A DNA stretch of 64,000 bases from an uncultured Pelagibacteraceae bacterium (GCA_902604695.1 CACKZT010000004.1:1-64000); one strand, 5' to 3'. Shown: positions 10,704-22,062, counted from the stretch's first letter. Translations and numbers: made by a program. The notes: generated by a model not told the origin, from the letters alone.

Positions 10704-11462
10704 TTATAATCTTACTGATACTTTCTTAGAATTCAAATATTCTTTAGCGTCTTTGATTTTGTACTCACCATAGTGAAAAATCGAAGCTGCTAAAACAGCA
10801 CTTGCTCCACCTTTTACTATCCCCTCATATAAGTGGTCTAAAGTTCCAACACCACCAGAAGCTATTACAGGAATGTTTGTACTTTTCGTAATTGCTTTCA
10901 ATAGATCAACATCATAACCAGATTTAGTTCCATCTTTATCCATTGAAGTTAAAAGAATTTCTCCAGCTCCGTTTAGTTCTATTTGTTTTGCAAATTCTAC
11001 AGCATCAATATTTGTTTTATTTCTCCCTCCGTGTGTAAAGACTTCCCATTTATTGTCTGAAACTTTTTTTGCATCTATAGCAACTACAATACATTGAGAT
11101 CCAAATTTTTTGGAAGCTTCTTTAACAAAATCAACATTCTTAACTGCTGCAGTATTTATAGAAACCTTATCTGCTCCTGCTAATAATAAATCAGTAATAT
11201 TTTGAATAGTTCTAATTCCGCCTCCGACAGTTAAAGGAACGAAACATTCTTTTGCAGTTTTTCTAACAATATCAATGATTGTATCTCTATTTTCGTTTGA
11301 TGCAGTAATATCTAGAAAACAAATCTCATCAGCGCCACCATCACTATAAATCTTAGCTTGTTCAACTGGATCACCAGCATCTTTTAACTCAACAAAGTTT
11401 ATACCTTTAACGACTCTTCCATTTTTTACATCAAGACAAGGTATAATTCTATTTTTAAGCAT
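10704..11462 (-). CDS. hisF: Imidazole glycerol phosphate synthase subunit HisF
   Basis: [38 protein letters not shown]. Confidence 0.98.
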   Translation of the reverse strand: MLKNRIIPCLDVKNGRVVKGINFVELKDAGDPVEQAKIYSDGGADEICFLDITASNENRDTIIDIVRKTAKECFVPLTVGGGIRTIQNITDLLLAGADKVSINTAAVKNVDFVKEASKKFGSQCIVVAIDAKKVSDNKWEVFTHGGRNKTNIDAVEFAKQIELNGAGEILLTSMDKDGTKSGYDVDLLKAITKSTNIPVIASGGVGTLDHLYEGIVKGGASAVLAASIFHYGEYKIKDAKEYLNSKKVSVRL

Positions 11463-12180
11463 TAATCTCCTTTACTAGTTCATCAAGTTTAATATCACCA
11501 TCATAAATAGCTTTACCAACAATTATACCCTCGATTTTTTTATTATTTAATTCTTTAGCTTTCTTAATATCATTTATTGAAGAAACTCCACCTGATATAA
11601 TAACTGGACAATTAGAAATTTCGGCAATTTTTAATGTCTCCTCATAATTAGGACTTGTTTTCATTCCGTCTCTATTTATATCTGTAAAAATAATTCTGCT
11701 AATACCGAAATCATTCACTTCTTTGAGGTAGTCTGTAGTTTTAACATTTAAATTCTCTTTCCATCCTGACACTGAGAGATTTCCATCCTTTGCGTCTAAT
11801 CCTAAGGCAATTTTATTTTTAAACTTTTCACATGCTTCTTTTAAAAATTCTTTATTTTTAATTGCGCCGCTACCTAAAATTACTTTCTCAACACCTGCAT
11901 CAATATACTGCTTAATACTATCTGCGGTTCTTATTCCGCCACCAATTTCAATTTTCAAATCATATTTGCTTACTATTTCTTTGATTATATCTAAATTGAC
12001 TGTCTTACCTGTTAATGCTCCGTCTAAATCAACAATGTGTAAGTTGTTGAACCCGTAATCTTTGTATTTACCTGCTTGATCAACTGGAGAAGTTTCATAT
12101 TCAGTCTTATTTTGAAAGTCACCTTTGATTAATCTTACACACTTCTTATCTTTAATATCTATTGCTGGGAAAATTTTCAT
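11455..12180 (-). CDS. hisA: ProFAR isomerase HisA
   Basis: [34 protein letters not shown]. Confidence 0.97.
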   Translation of the reverse strand: MKIFPAIDIKDKKCVRLIKGDFQNKTEYETSPVDQAGKYKDYGFNNLHIVDLDGALTGKTVNLDIIKEIVSKYDLKIEIGGGIRTADSIKQYIDAGVEKVILGSGAIKNKEFLKEACEKFKNKIALGLDAKDGNLSVSGWKENLNVKTTDYLKEVNDFGISRIIFTDINRDGMKTSPNYEETLKIAEISNCPVIISGGVSSINDIKKAKELNNKKIEGIIVGKAIYDGDIKLDELVKEINA

Positions 12181-12181
12181 T

Positions 12182-12811
12182 TTATAAATTTATAAAGTTC
12201 GCAATTATTTTTAAGCCTTCCTTGTCACTCTTCTCAGGGTGAAATTGTGTTCCAAATAGATTGCCTCTTTCGATAGAGCAAACAATTTTGGATGAATAAT
12301 CTGTAGTAGCTGATATAACTGATTTATCTTTAGGAACAAACTCATAACTATGTACGAAGTACATGTGGGATTTATTTTTAATGTCTTTAAATATCTTACT
12401 TTCCTTTTGTATTTCAATTTCGTTCCATCCAATGTGTGGGAGTTTGAATTTACCATTTTGATTATCAATTTTAGAAACTTTTCCTGAGATCCAGCTCAAA
12501 CCTTTTGTTTCAACTTCTTCATATCCAACATCAGCAAACATCTGTAAACCAACACAAATTCCTAACAAAGGTTTCTTGTTTGTAATTGCGAATTCTTTAA
12601 GTGTATCAACTAATCCATCAATACTGTTTAAAGAGTCTACGCAACTTTTAAATGATCCTTGACCAGGTAAAATAATCTTATCACTAGACTTAATTTTTTT
12701 AATGTCTGAAGTTACCGCTAGATTAATTTTACCCTTGGCTACCTCTGTAAAAGAGTTAATGACTGAACTTATATTACCCGATTGGTAGTCAACAATTGTG
12801 ACATTCATCAA
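12182..12811 (-). CDS. hisH: Imidazole glycerol phosphate synthase glutaminase subunit HisH
   Basis: PLLGICVGLQMF nucleophile motif; GTQFHPEKS. Confidence 0.97.
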   Translation of the reverse strand: MMNVTIVDYQSGNISSVINSFTEVAKGKINLAVTSDIKKIKSSDKIILPGQGSFKSCVDSLNSIDGLVDTLKEFAITNKKPLLGICVGLQMFADVGYEEVETKGLSWISGKVSKIDNQNGKFKLPHIGWNEIEIQKESKIFKDIKNKSHMYFVHSYEFVPKDKSVISATTDYSSKIVCSIERGNLFGTQFHPEKSDKEGLKIIANFINL

Positions 12812-12813
12812 AT

Positions 12814-13404
12814 TTAAATAGAGCCTTTGGTTGAAGGTATCGAATTTTTAATTCTCTTATCTATTGTTAGAGCATCCTTTAATGATCTGGCTAATCCCTT
12901 ATAGCAAGACTCAACTTTGTGGTGACTATTATCACCGTAAATATTCTCAATGTGCAAAGTAATTCCAGCTGATTGAGAAAATGCTTGAAACCACTCTTTA
13001 AAAAGTTCGGTATCCATCTCCCCTAATTTCTCAACTGCTAGATCAACTTTCCAAATCAAGTAAGGTCTATTTGATACATCTATGGAAACACGACTTAAAG
13101 TTTCATCCATAGGTATCATTGTCGAAGCATACCTTGTAATTCCTTTTCTGTTGCCCGCAGCTTTTTTTATAGCTTCGCCTATAGCAATACCTGTATCTTC
13201 TGTTGTGTGGTGTAAATCAATATGCGTATCACCTTTAGCTTTAACTTCTAGATCAATTAAAGAATGTTTTGATAATTGCTCCAACATATGATCTAAGAAC
13301 CCTATCCCAGTTTTAATCTTATACTTCCCTTTTCCGTCTAAATTGACCGCGACAGAAATACTGGTTTCTTTTGTTTTTCTTGTAATTTTTGCTTTTCTTT
13401 TCAT
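12814..13404 (-). CDS. hisB: Imidazoleglycerol-phosphate dehydratase
   Basis: [45 protein letters not shown]. Confidence 0.98.
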   Translation of the reverse strand: MKRKAKITRKTKETSISVAVNLDGKGKYKIKTGIGFLDHMLEQLSKHSLIDLEVKAKGDTHIDLHHTTEDTGIAIGEAIKKAAGNRKGITRYASTMIPMDETLSRVSIDVSNRPYLIWKVDLAVEKLGEMDTELFKEWFQAFSQSAGITLHIENIYGDNSHHKVESCYKGLARSLKDALTIDKRIKNSIPSTKGSI

Positions 13405-13499
13405 AAAATAAGCTGACTTATCTTTGATATATATTTAAATGATCATTTTATCAATAAATCACTATTGAAGATCCAAAATTAATCTCCACATATAATATC

Positions 13500-14039
13500 A
13501 TGAATACAGCTGAAAAATGGCATGGAACTACTATTGTTCTTCTTAGGAAAAACAAAGAAACCGTTGTAGCAGGAGATGGACAAGTCAGTCTCGGAAATAC
13601 TGTTTTAAAAAGTAAAGCAAAAAAAGTAAGAAAAATTGAAAAAAGAGGAGTTATAGCTGGGTTTGCAGGTTCAACAGCTGATGCTTTGACTTTATTTGAA
13701 AGACTTGAAGCTAAGTTAGAAAAACATGCAGGCAACCTGGCTAGGGCAGCAGTTGAATTAGCGAAAGATTGGAGAAGTGATAAATATTTAAGAAGACTAG
13801 AAGCTCTTATGGCTGTAGCTGATAAAGAAAATAGTTTTATAATTTCTGGAACTGGAGATGTTTTAGAGCCTGAAGATGGGATTATAGGTATAGGATCTGG
13901 TGGAAATTATGCTTTAGCAGCTGCAAAGGTATTAATAGAAACAAACATGTCTGCAGAAGAAATTGCGAAAAAATCAATTAAAGTAGCATCTGATATCTGC
14001 GTTTTTACAAATAATAACGTAACATTAGAAAAGATTTAA
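13500..14039 (+). CDS. hslV: ATP-dependent protease subunit HslV
   Basis: [46 protein letters not shown]. Confidence 0.98.
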   Translation: MNTAEKWHGTTIVLLRKNKETVVAGDGQVSLGNTVLKSKAKKVRKIEKRGVIAGFAGSTADALTLFERLEAKLEKHAGNLARAAVELAKDWRSDKYLRRLEALMAVADKENSFIISGTGDVLEPEDGIIGIGSGGNYALAAAKVLIETNMSAEEIAKKSIKVASDICVFTNNNVTLEKI

Positions 14040-14041
14040 TT

Positions 14042-15421
14042 ATGGTTGGAACAAAAAAAGTAAGAAATTTAAACTTAGTGAAAGAGCAAAAAGAAAAGGT
14101 TGAGTCTAAAGTAAGCGCTTTATCTCCAAGAGAAATAGTTTCTGAACTTGATAGGTATGTTATAGGACAAAACGAGGCAAAAAAAGCAGTCGCTGTGGCA
14201 TTAAGAAATAGATGGAGACGACAAGCTTTGTCTAACGAAATGAGAGAGGAAGTTTTACCGAAAAATATACTTATGATAGGTCCCACTGGAGTTGGTAAAA
14301 CTGAAATATCAAGAAGGCTTTCGAAATTGGCACAAGCTCCTTTTATAAAAGTTGAGGCTACAAGATTTACTGAAGTTGGATATGTAGGAAGGGATGTAGA
14401 ACAAATAGTTAGAGATCTTGTTGAGATAGCTATAGCAATGGAGCGAGAAAAAAAGAGAAAAGAGGTTAATGTAAAAGCACAACAGGCAGCAGAAGAAAAG
14501 GTACTTGACGCTTTGGTTGGTAATAAAGCAAGTGTTGCAACAAGAGAAAGCTTTAGAAAAAGATTAAGAAATGGTGATTTAGACACCAATGAAATTGAAA
14601 TCGAGGTCAATGAAAATTCTTCAAACATGCAAAGTTTTGAAATACCAGGGATGCCAGGAGCTAATGTGGGAATGGTAAATATTGGAGATATTTTAGGAAA
14701 ATCTATGGGCAATAAAAAAGGGAAAAAGAAAAAAATGAAAGTGAAGGAGTCTCATGACATTCTTGTTGCTCAAGAGTCTGATAAAATGATTGAGGAAGAT
14801 AAAATTATTAAAGAAGCTAAAAAACATACTGAAGAAAATGGAATAGTTTTTTTAGATGAAATAGACAAAGTTTCTGCGAGAGGAGACAGGGTTGGTGGGG
14901 ACGTATCAAGAGAAGGTGTCCAAAGAGACCTCCTTCCATTGATTGAAGGCACAACAGTAAATACTAAACATGGTCCTATTAAAACTAATCATATATTATT
15001 TATAGCTTCTGGGGCATTTCAGCTTGCTAAACCATCTGACTTACTGCCTGAACTACAAGGACGACTACCCATTAGAGTTGAGTTAAGTGCACTAAATGAA
15101 GATGATTTTAAAAGAATACTTAAAGAACCAGATAACAGTTTAATTAAACAGTATAAAGCACTACTTAAAACTGAAAATGTTGATTTAGAATTTTCTGAAG
15201 ACGGCATTGATATGCTTGCAAAATTATCTGCAGAAGTGAATTCTTCTGTAGAAAATATTGGAGCAAGGAGACTTCATACTATAATTGAAAAAGTGCTTGA
15301 TGATATTAGCTTTAATGCATCCGATAAATCTGGGGAAAAAATCATAATTGACCAAAATTATGTAAAAAATAACTTAGGTAATTTAGTTCAAGATACAGAT
15401 CTCTCTAAATTTATATTATAA
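14042..15421 (+). CDS. hslU: ATP-dependent protease ATPase subunit HslU
   Basis: [46 protein letters not shown]. Confidence 0.98.
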   Translation: MVGTKKVRNLNLVKEQKEKVESKVSALSPREIVSELDRYVIGQNEAKKAVAVALRNRWRRQALSNEMREEVLPKNILMIGPTGVGKTEISRRLSKLAQAPFIKVEATRFTEVGYVGRDVEQIVRDLVEIAIAMEREKKRKEVNVKAQQAAEEKVLDALVGNKASVATRESFRKRLRNGDLDTNEIEIEVNENSSNMQSFEIPGMPGANVGMVNIGDILGKSMGNKKGKKKKMKVKESHDILVAQESDKMIEEDKIIKEAKKHTEENGIVFLDEIDKVSARGDRVGGDVSREGVQRDLLPLIEGTTVNTKHGPIKTNHILFIASGAFQLAKPSDLLPELQGRLPIRVELSALNEDDFKRILKEPDNSLIKQYKALLKTENVDLEFSEDGIDMLAKLSAEVNSSVENIGARRLHTIIEKVLDDISFNASDKSGEKIIIDQNYVKNNLGNLVQDTDLSKFIL

Positions 15422-15835
15422 ATTTTTTAAATTTATCAATAAGGCTCCTTCTCCTCCATCCTCTTTTGCTGCAGGTACAATCGATTTAACAATTTTATTT
15501 AAGTTTGTAGAACTTTTAATATAATCTGGAACAGAGTATCTTAATTTACTGAAATCTCTTGAAGAAAAAACATCTTGTTCTGAGTTAGAATGAAGTCCTT
15601 TGCCTGTTATTAAAAGAAGTTCAGAATAATTATTTTTACTACAAAACATAATAATTTCTTCCACTTTTTTGTTAGCTGCGTCTAATGAAAGTCCATGAAG
15701 ATCAAATCTATAACGTGATCTTGAATATGTTTTGTTTTTGATTTTGTTTTCTTTATCAAAGATATCATTAGGATTTTTTAAGTAATCTTCCCAAATTTTT
15801 TTATCTTTTTTTGAAATTAAGGTTTTTTTTTTCAC
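15416..15835 (-). CDS. Smr/MutS2 C-terminal domain protein
   Basis: [47 protein letters not shown]. Confidence 0.92.
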   Translation of the reverse strand: MKKKTLISKKDKKIWEDYLKNPNDIFDKENKIKNKTYSRSRYRFDLHGLSLDAANKKVEEIIMFCSKNNYSELLLITGKGLHSNSEQDVFSSRDFSKLRYSVPDYIKSSTNLNKIVKSIVPAAKEDGGEGALLINLKNL

Positions 15836-16437
15836 TTATTAACAATTTCAGAGAGGTACCAATTGCTATTTTTGCTAAACACATTTCTTGTGAACTTCCA
15901 TTGATCAGTTACAGTTTTTATAACATCTGGATTTCCTTCAATGATATTATTACTTCCATCTCTTTTGACTGAAATAATTTCGCTCACGAATTTTACTGTT
16001 GCGTAAAGTTCATTTCTTACTTTTTCATATTTCTCAAGGCTTGAATTCTTAATCCCAATGAATGTTAGTTCTGATTTAATATTTTTTTTTTCTCTTTCAG
16101 TAATAGCTTGTTCGAAATTTAAAATCATTTCTGGACTTAGAAGACTTTGTAGTTTTTTTTTATTACCTTTTGCAAAAGAAGTGATAATGTTTTCATAAGC
16201 GATTTCTGCTCCGTGCAAGAAGTGTTTTTTTTGCTCTTCATCTAAAACGTCACCTGGTTTATTTATTGGGGCAACATTCTCTTTTTTAAATTTTTCAAAT
16301 TCTTTTTCTTCAAAGTTAGTAAAAACTTTGCTTTCATGTCCGGTCTTTCTACCTAGAATGTTTCTAAGTCTAAGAATTATAAAACCAGCAATCATAGCTA
16401 GTAAAATTAAGTCTATATATCCAAAATTGTTACTCAT
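15832..16437 (-). CDS. Tim44/TimA-like domain protein
   Basis: Start moved to internal Met (MSNNFGYIDLILLAMIAGFIILRLRNILGRKTG); C-terminal Tim44-like domain; avoids overlap with the divergent fxsA-like gene. Confidence 0.85.
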   Translation of the reverse strand: MSNNFGYIDLILLAMIAGFIILRLRNILGRKTGHESKVFTNFEEKEFEKFKKENVAPINKPGDVLDEEQKKHFLHGAEIAYENIITSFAKGNKKKLQSLLSPEMILNFEQAITEREKKNIKSELTFIGIKNSSLEKYEKVRNELYATVKFVSEIISVKRDGSNNIIEGNPDVIKTVTDQWKFTRNVFSKNSNWYLSEIVNK

Positions 16438-16481
16438 AGATTGATAAATATACATTATTAATATATTTTTGTAACAGACAA

Positions 16482-16904
16482 ATGAACTCATTCTTACTAT
16501 TAATAATTGGTATTCCTGCCGCAGAAATACTTCTAATGATAAAAGTAGGCCAAAAATTTGGTGCTTTAAACACTGTCTTTTTAATTTTTTTAACCGCAGT
16601 AATTGGAGTCTATTATGCTAGGGTAGAAGGCTTAAACACTATTAGGTCAGGTTTTTTAAATCTTTACCAAAATAAAACTCCTGTTTATGAAATCATATCA
16701 GGGGCTTCGATTGCCATAGCAGCAATCTTGTTAATGATCCCTGGATTTTTAACAGATACAGTTGGATTCATTTTATTGTTTAAACCAACTAGAAATTTAT
16801 TAATAAATCGATTTTTAAAAAATAAAAAATATAAAGAAAAGTCATCTACTAGCGAAGTTTTAGAGGGTGAGATATTAGAGGAAAAAAATAAAAAGGATGA
16901 TTAA
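16482..16904 (+). CDS. fxsA: FxsA family membrane protein
   Basis: IIGIPAAEILLMIKVGQKFGALNT; AAILLMIPGFLTDTVGFILLFKPTR. Confidence 0.93.
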   Translation: MNSFLLLIIGIPAAEILLMIKVGQKFGALNTVFLIFLTAVIGVYYARVEGLNTIRSGFLNLYQNKTPVYEIISGASIAIAAILLMIPGFLTDTVGFILLFKPTRNLLINRFLKNKKYKEKSSTSEVLEGEILEEKNKKDD

Positions 16905-17316
16905 TTATAAAGTACTTTCTAAGTATGTTAAAAACATTAAATTTAATATACCAAATCCAAAAATTTTTTATTCTTTAAGTGAAAATATTTCTAATTATAA
17001 GATTAATATTGATATAAAAAGTAATCAGTTCAAAGAGAAATTAGTTGAAATAGAAACAAGCTTAAGATTGAAAACAAGTAAAGAAGCGCAAGAAAAAATA
17101 GACGCAGAAATTGTCTATTCGTCAATTGTTGAATTAAACGGAGATATGTCAAATAAAAAAGAATTAGAAGAAATAATATTAATCAAAGTTCCAAATGAAG
17201 TGTACCCTGAGATAAGAAAGACTTTTATCTTCCTATTTGAGCAATCTGGATTTAAAGATATTAAAATTGATGAAAATGTTGATTTTAAAAAACTTTATAA
17301 AGAAAAGATTAATTAA
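16897..17316 (+). CDS. secB: Protein-export chaperone SecB
   Basis: Size, SecB-like fold pattern (VEIETSLRLKT..., NEVYPEIRKTFIFLFEQSGFKDIKI); between fxsA and dnaQ. Confidence 0.85.
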   Translation: MINYKVLSKYVKNIKFNIPNPKIFYSLSENISNYKINIDIKSNQFKEKLVEIETSLRLKTSKEAQEKIDAEIVYSSIVELNGDMSNKKELEEIILIKVPNEVYPEIRKTFIFLFEQSGFKDIKIDENVDFKKLYKEKIN

Positions 17317-17986
17317 AATAATTTTTTTTGATTTCAGATTTTAGAAATTTTTCATGTTTTAGAAGCTCTTCACTAGTGGGTTTAATTATTTTTTTTGAGT
17401 ATTTTTTTAAGTTACTTGGTTCATTCAAAATATTTTCATTTAAATTTTTTTCATTCGAAAAAATTAATTTTGGTTCCTTTACATCTAATAAATTAATATA
17501 AACCTCTCTTAAAAGTTCACAGTCGAGTAGAGCATTATGTTTAGTTCTTTTTGATAAATCTATATTAAAACGTTTGCATAAAGCATCTAGAGAATTGGAG
17601 GAACCAGGGAATTTTTCTCTAGCAATAGTTAATGAGTCAATAATATTTTCTTTTTTAATTTCATTCTTTTTTAAAAACCCAAGTTCATAATTTAAAAAGC
17701 CTAAATCAAAAGATGCATTATGTATTATGATTTTTTTGTTTTGAATGAAATTTAAAAATTTTTCTGCTATCTCGCTAAAAATTTTTTTGTTTTGAAGAAA
17801 CTCAGTAGAAAAACCGTGAATATTAAATGCTTCCTCCGGCACATCTCTTTGAGGATTGATAATTTCATGAAAAATTTGTTTAGTTGGTAGCAAGTCTTTT
17901 GTTTCAATACAAGCAATCTCTACGATTTTGTGACCTTCTTTAAATGATAGGCCTGTTGTTTCGGTATCTAAAAAAACTTCATTCAT
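17309..17986 (-). CDS. dnaQ: DNA polymerase III epsilon subunit
   Basis: VFLDTETTGLSFKEGHKIVEIACIE; IIHNASFDLGFLNYEL; KRTKHNALLDCELLREVY. Confidence 0.97.
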   Translation of the reverse strand: MNEVFLDTETTGLSFKEGHKIVEIACIETKDLLPTKQIFHEIINPQRDVPEEAFNIHGFSTEFLQNKKIFSEIAEKFLNFIQNKKIIIHNASFDLGFLNYELGFLKKNEIKKENIIDSLTIAREKFPGSSNSLDALCKRFNIDLSKRTKHNALLDCELLREVYINLLDVKEPKLIFSNEKNLNENILNEPSNLKKYSKKIIKPTSEELLKHEKFLKSEIKKNYFN

Positions 17987-18545
17987 ATTTGCTAATCAAC
18001 AATTTAACATTATCTTTCAATACTCCTAAAGGTTTATTGTTATGTATAGTATGATTGCTATACTTTATTTTCTTTTTAACATTGATTTGATTTTTATCAA
18101 GAAGGTTAAAAGTTTTTTTTGTCCCGCCGTTTCTTATGTATCTCTTGAGTCTAGTTTTTTTATTTGAAGAAACTAAAATAATTAAATCAAAAAATCTCAT
18201 TAATTTACTTTCAATTAAAAGTGGAATCTCCAAAACTATTATTTTCTTTTTTCTATTTTTTTTAATGAATTTAAACATTTTCTTTCGAACGTGCGGGTGA
18301 ATATATTTTTCAAGCTTTTTTAGAATTTTTTTATCCAGACTAATTAATTTTTTTAAGCTTTTTTTAATATCCCTGCTGCTTTTAATCTTAAATTGTTTTT
18401 TCAAATTTTTTACAAATAGAGCATTTTTATATAATTTATAAACAACTTTATCTGCACTAAAAATTGGATATTTTTTTCCTCCTATAATTTTACTTACTGT
18501 TGATTTACCTGAAGATAATGAACCTGTTACGCCTATTGCAATCAC
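17979..18545 (-). CDS. coaE: Dephospho-CoA kinase
   Basis: IGVTGSLSSGKSTVSKII; FSADKVVYKLY; HPHVRKKM; LEIPLLIESKL. Confidence 0.95.
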   Translation of the reverse strand: MIAIGVTGSLSSGKSTVSKIIGGKKYPIFSADKVVYKLYKNALFVKNLKKQFKIKSSRDIKKSLKKLISLDKKILKKLEKYIHPHVRKKMFKFIKKNRKKKIIVLEIPLLIESKLMRFFDLIILVSSNKKTRLKRYIRNGGTKKTFNLLDKNQINVKKKIKYSNHTIHNNKPLGVLKDNVKLLISKYE

Positions 18546-19366
18546 TTGATCTCCTTTTTAATCAGTTCGATTAAATCATTTTCAATTTCTGGATTAACTT
18601 TATTCCACAGATAAAATGACTTTTGTCCCTGATATAGAAACATATCTAAACCGTTAAAAGTTCTAATACCCTTATTTTTGAGTAACTTTATCATATTGGT
18701 TTCATAAGGATTATAAATTGTGTCAATATAGATTGATGATGTTTTAATATTTTTAACATTGATGGAAAATTCGTTACCATTTTTTAAACCTAGACTAGTA
18801 GCATTTATAATTATGTCATGATCACACATTATATTTTCTATTTCCTCCCATTTTCTTATTTCTATATTTTTAAATTGTTTTTTTAAAAAAACTGATTTTT
18901 CAAATGTTCTGTTTACTAAAGAAATTTTTTTAATATTCGATTTTTCAAGGGCTAAGATAATTGAAGGTGACACACCCCCTGCACCAATAATTAATGCTTT
19001 TTGATTATTAAGTGGACTATCTATTACTTCTTTTAAATAACCGGCTTGGAAACCAAAAACATCTGTATTTTCACCAACTATTTGATTTTTGGAATTTTTA
19101 TATATTGTATTTACTGAATTACTTTCTTCAGCATCATTAATTAACTTATCAAGAAAAGGTATAACTTTTCTTTTATAAGGTAAAGTAACATTCAAACCAT
19201 TTATTTTTTCACTTTTAATTTCATTAATTACCTTTTCAATTTCATTTTCTTTGATTTGTAAAAGAGAATATTTTGCTTTTATATTATATTTTTTAAACCA
19301 ATAATTATGAAGTTGGGGAGATAGAGAGTGAGATATCGGATCTCCAATTATAAAAAAATTTTTCAT
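18542..19366 (-). CDS. aroE: Shikimate dehydrogenase
   Basis: IIGDPISHSLSPQLHNYWF; GLNVTLPYKRKVIPFLD; ENTDVFGFQ; IGAGGVSPSII. Confidence 0.97.
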   Translation of the reverse strand: MKNFFIIGDPISHSLSPQLHNYWFKKYNIKAKYSLLQIKENEIEKVINEIKSEKINGLNVTLPYKRKVIPFLDKLINDAEESNSVNTIYKNSKNQIVGENTDVFGFQAGYLKEVIDSPLNNQKALIIGAGGVSPSIILALEKSNIKKISLVNRTFEKSVFLKKQFKNIEIRKWEEIENIMCDHDIIINATSLGLKNGNEFSINVKNIKTSSIYIDTIYNPYETNMIKLLKNKGIRTFNGLDMFLYQGQKSFYLWNKVNPEIENDLIELIKKEIK

Positions 19367-19950
19367 TTAAGCTCTAAATTTTTAAGATATTCTTTTAAAC
19401 TTTTTATTGGAAGTCCCATAATAGAGTCTTTGTCGCCTTTTATGCTTTCAAAAAGGTCTAAACCGCTCGCTTCTATCTGATAAACACCATAATTTAACAG
19501 TGTTTCAGTCTTTATTTTTTTTAAGTACAGTTTAAGAGATTCGTCCTCTAATTTTTTCATGATTAATTCTGATGAGTCAGTGTAGTTCCAAATCATAGAA
19601 CCATTCTTAGAGATACAAACTGAACTAATTAAATAATGTTTGGATCCGTTAAGCTTTTTTAAGATTTCCAAGGCTTCTTCGCGTGATTTGGGTTTGTTTA
19701 TTAATTTATTGTTTAGAGAGATAACACTATCAGCACCTAGGACTATTTGATTTGGATTTCTTTTGCTTACCTTTATTGCTTTAATTTCAGCTAAATTTTT
19801 TGATATCGTTAAAGGATCTGCTCCAGCTTCAAGCAGTGATTCTTTAGCAAAATCTTCATCAACATTAGAGTGCTCGACTATGCATTCTATATTATTTTTA
19901 ATTAATATTTCTTTTCTTACACCACTTTTTGATGCTAAAATTATTTTCAT
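19363..19950 (-). CDS. maf: Maf/YhdE family nucleotide pyrophosphatase
   Basis: ILASKSGVRKEIL; VLGADSVISLNNKLINKPKSREEALEIL; KGDKDSIMGLPI. Confidence 0.95.
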   Translation of the reverse strand: MKIILASKSGVRKEILIKNNIECIVEHSNVDEDFAKESLLEAGADPLTISKNLAEIKAIKVSKRNPNQIVLGADSVISLNNKLINKPKSREEALEILKKLNGSKHYLISSVCISKNGSMIWNYTDSSELIMKKLEDESLKLYLKKIKTETLLNYGVYQIEASGLDLFESIKGDKDSIMGLPIKSLKEYLKNLELK

Positions 19951-20768
19951 TTATTTTTTTTAATCTCATATATTTTTATTATTGAAGCAGCAGTTTCCTC
20001 AACTGAACGCCTAGTAACATCTATTGTTGGCCAATTATGTTTTTTAAAAAGTTTTTTAGACTCATCAACTTCTTTTTTAATAGATTCTAAATCTGTATAA
20101 TCGGGCAGTCTTGTATCATTCATAATGGCAACTCTATTACGCCTAATATCTGAAATTCTCGATGGATCAGCATATAATCCAACTACACAAGATTTGCTAT
20201 TTCCTTCTTTAATTTTTTCAGGAATTGTTTGTTTCATTACTAGGGGAATATTAATTGTTTTATAACCTCTATTAGCAAGATAAATAGAAGTTGGGGTTTT
20301 ACTTGTTCTGCTCACTCCAAGAAGAACTATATCAGCTTTATCTGAATCATCAGTTTTTTTTCCATCGTCATGAGCCATAGTGAATTGGATTGCTTCAATC
20401 CTTTTATAATAATCTTCGTCTAAAACGTGCTGAGCACTAGGTGTATGTGATGCTTTTTGGTTAAGTAATTTAGAAAAAGTAAGTATTAAATTACCTAAAA
20501 TTCCAAAACATGGGATGTCATTTTCTTCGCTTTTACTAGAAAGGTATTTAGCAAGTTTTGTTTCAACAATTGTATAAAGAATAATAGTATTGGTTGCATT
20601 ATTACATTCTTCAATAATTTTATTTATTTGTTGCTCTGTTCTCACAAAGGCATACTCCTTCTTGTAATATTCAAAGTTTGAGAATTGAGATTTTAGTGAT
20701 AAAAAAATTCTATCTAACGTCTCCCCAGTTGAATCTGATATAAGATATACATTGTATTTTTCGGACAT
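19947..20768 (-). CDS. ppsR: Pyruvate, phosphate dikinase regulatory protein (DUF299/PPSR)
   Basis: VYLISDSTGETLDRIFLS; DIVLLGVSRTSKTPTSIYLANRGYK; RRSVEETAASII. Confidence 0.96.
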   Translation of the reverse strand: MSEKYNVYLISDSTGETLDRIFLSLKSQFSNFEYYKKEYAFVRTEQQINKIIEECNNATNTIILYTIVETKLAKYLSSKSEENDIPCFGILGNLILTFSKLLNQKASHTPSAQHVLDEDYYKRIEAIQFTMAHDDGKKTDDSDKADIVLLGVSRTSKTPTSIYLANRGYKTINIPLVMKQTIPEKIKEGNSKSCVVGLYADPSRISDIRRNRVAIMNDTRLPDYTDLESIKKEVDESKKLFKKHNWPTIDVTRRSVEETAASIIKIYEIKKNK

Positions 20769-21051
20769 AAATCTGTTGATATTGTTTTTATAAGTTTATT
20801 TTGTACAATTTTTTTTTATTTATTTATTAAGTATTAACATTTATTAACAATATTTTTACATTTTATTAGCTGTTGATATAGATAATAATACTTTTACCCA
20901 TGTCTGATCAAACTTTTTAATTTGTTATAAACCTTTATTTTTTTTTATAATAAAAGTGAATAAATTGTGTAAAACTATGTATAAATAGTTATATAAGCAA
21001 TTAACATGTCCTATAGGCAAATAATATACTTATAAATATAAATTAATTATT
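20769..21051. other. oriC: Putative chromosomal replication origin (ppsR/hemE intergenic region)
   Basis: Long AT-rich intergenic gap between divergent ppsR-family and hemE genes, the origin location in Caulobacter-type alphaproteobacteria; DnaA-box-like TTATTAACA (20841-20849), GTATTAACA (20831-20839) and TGTGTAAAA (20966-20974, reverse complement TTTTACACA). Confidence 0.65.
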
Positions 21052-22062
21052 ATGAGCAAGTTAATAAAAGTTTTAATGAATAAAGACTCATCTTGTCTTC
21101 CAATCTGGTTTATGAGACAAGCAGGTAGATATCTTCCAGAATTTAGAAAAATTAGATCAAACAACAAAAATTTCATCAAGTTGTGTTTAAACGCTAAATT
21201 AAGCTCAACAATTACACTTCAACCCATTGATAAATTTGATTTAGATGCAGCAATAATATTTTCAGATATATTAATGGTTCCTTATGCTTTAAATCAAGAG
21301 GTGAATTTTGAAAAAGACAAAGGTCCAATTCTATCTAATTTTAAAATAGATGATTTCTTAAGTTGCGATGCAAGATCATTTAAATTCAAATTACAACCAG
21401 TTTATGACTTAATTTCAATTACCAAAAAAAAATTAAAAAAGGATAAATCTCTTATATGTTTTATTGGAGCACCATGGACACTCATAATCTATATGTTTGG
21501 TTTAAAGAGCGAAGATAACAAACTAAATCTAGATTTGTTGGAAAGAAAAAAAAAGGAAATAAAATTAACACTAGATAAATTAAATGATTATCTTTGCTTA
21601 CATGTTGATAATCAAATGAAATCAGGAGCTGATGTAGTCCAAATTTTTGACTCATGGGCCGGAATGTTACCGGAGGAAAAAATTGATGACTTTTGTTTTG
21701 AACCTAATGCTAAAATTGTGAATTTTTGTAAAAAAAATAATTATCCAGTCATTTGCTTTCCTAAGGGAATTAATAATAATTATAAAAAATTTAATGAAAT
21801 AGTTAAACCAAATGGAATAGGCATAGATTTTAACGTAGACCCTGAATGGATTAGATTTAATCTTAAAGATGTTTGTATTCAAGGTGGGATGAATCCTAGA
21901 ACACTTTTGTTAGATGACGATAGCATATATAGAGAGGCAGAAAAATATATTAAGATATTTAAAGATTATCCCTATATTTTTAATTTAGGACATGGTTTGC
22001 TACCTGAAACAAATCCAGATAAAGTTAAAAAATTAATTAATTTTATTAGAGAGAATAATTAA
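21052..22062 (+). CDS. hemE: Uroporphyrinogen decarboxylase
   Basis: PIWFMRQAGRYLPEFR; IIFSDILMVPYAL; FIGAPWTL; NLGHGLLPETNPD. Confidence 0.98.
   Translation: MSKLIKVLMNKDSSCLPIWFMRQAGRYLPEFRKIRSNNKNFIKLCLNAKLSSTITLQPIDKFDLDAAIIFSDILMVPYALNQEVNFEKDKGPILSNFKIDDFLSCDARSFKFKLQPVYDLISITKKKLKKDKSLICFIGAPWTLIIYMFGLKSEDNKLNLDLLERKKKEIKLTLDKLNDYLCLHVDNQMKSGADVVQIFDSWAGMLPEEKIDDFCFEPNAKIVNFCKKNNYPVICFPKGINNNYKKFNEIVKPNGIGIDFNVDPEWIRFNLKDVCIQGGMNPRTLLLDDDSIYREAEKYIKIFKDYPYIFNLGHGLLPETNPDKVKKLINFIRENN

Noticed and set aside
14005-14712. 235-aa antisense ORF opposite hslU
   Set aside because: Ser/Leu/Ile/Phe-rich translation is the mirror of AT-biased codon use in hslU; hslU is unambiguous and no family resemblance was seen.
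16438-16491. Upstream extension of the Tim44-like protein
   Set aside because: Would overlap the divergent fxsA-like start; internal Met before the TM segment is a better start.
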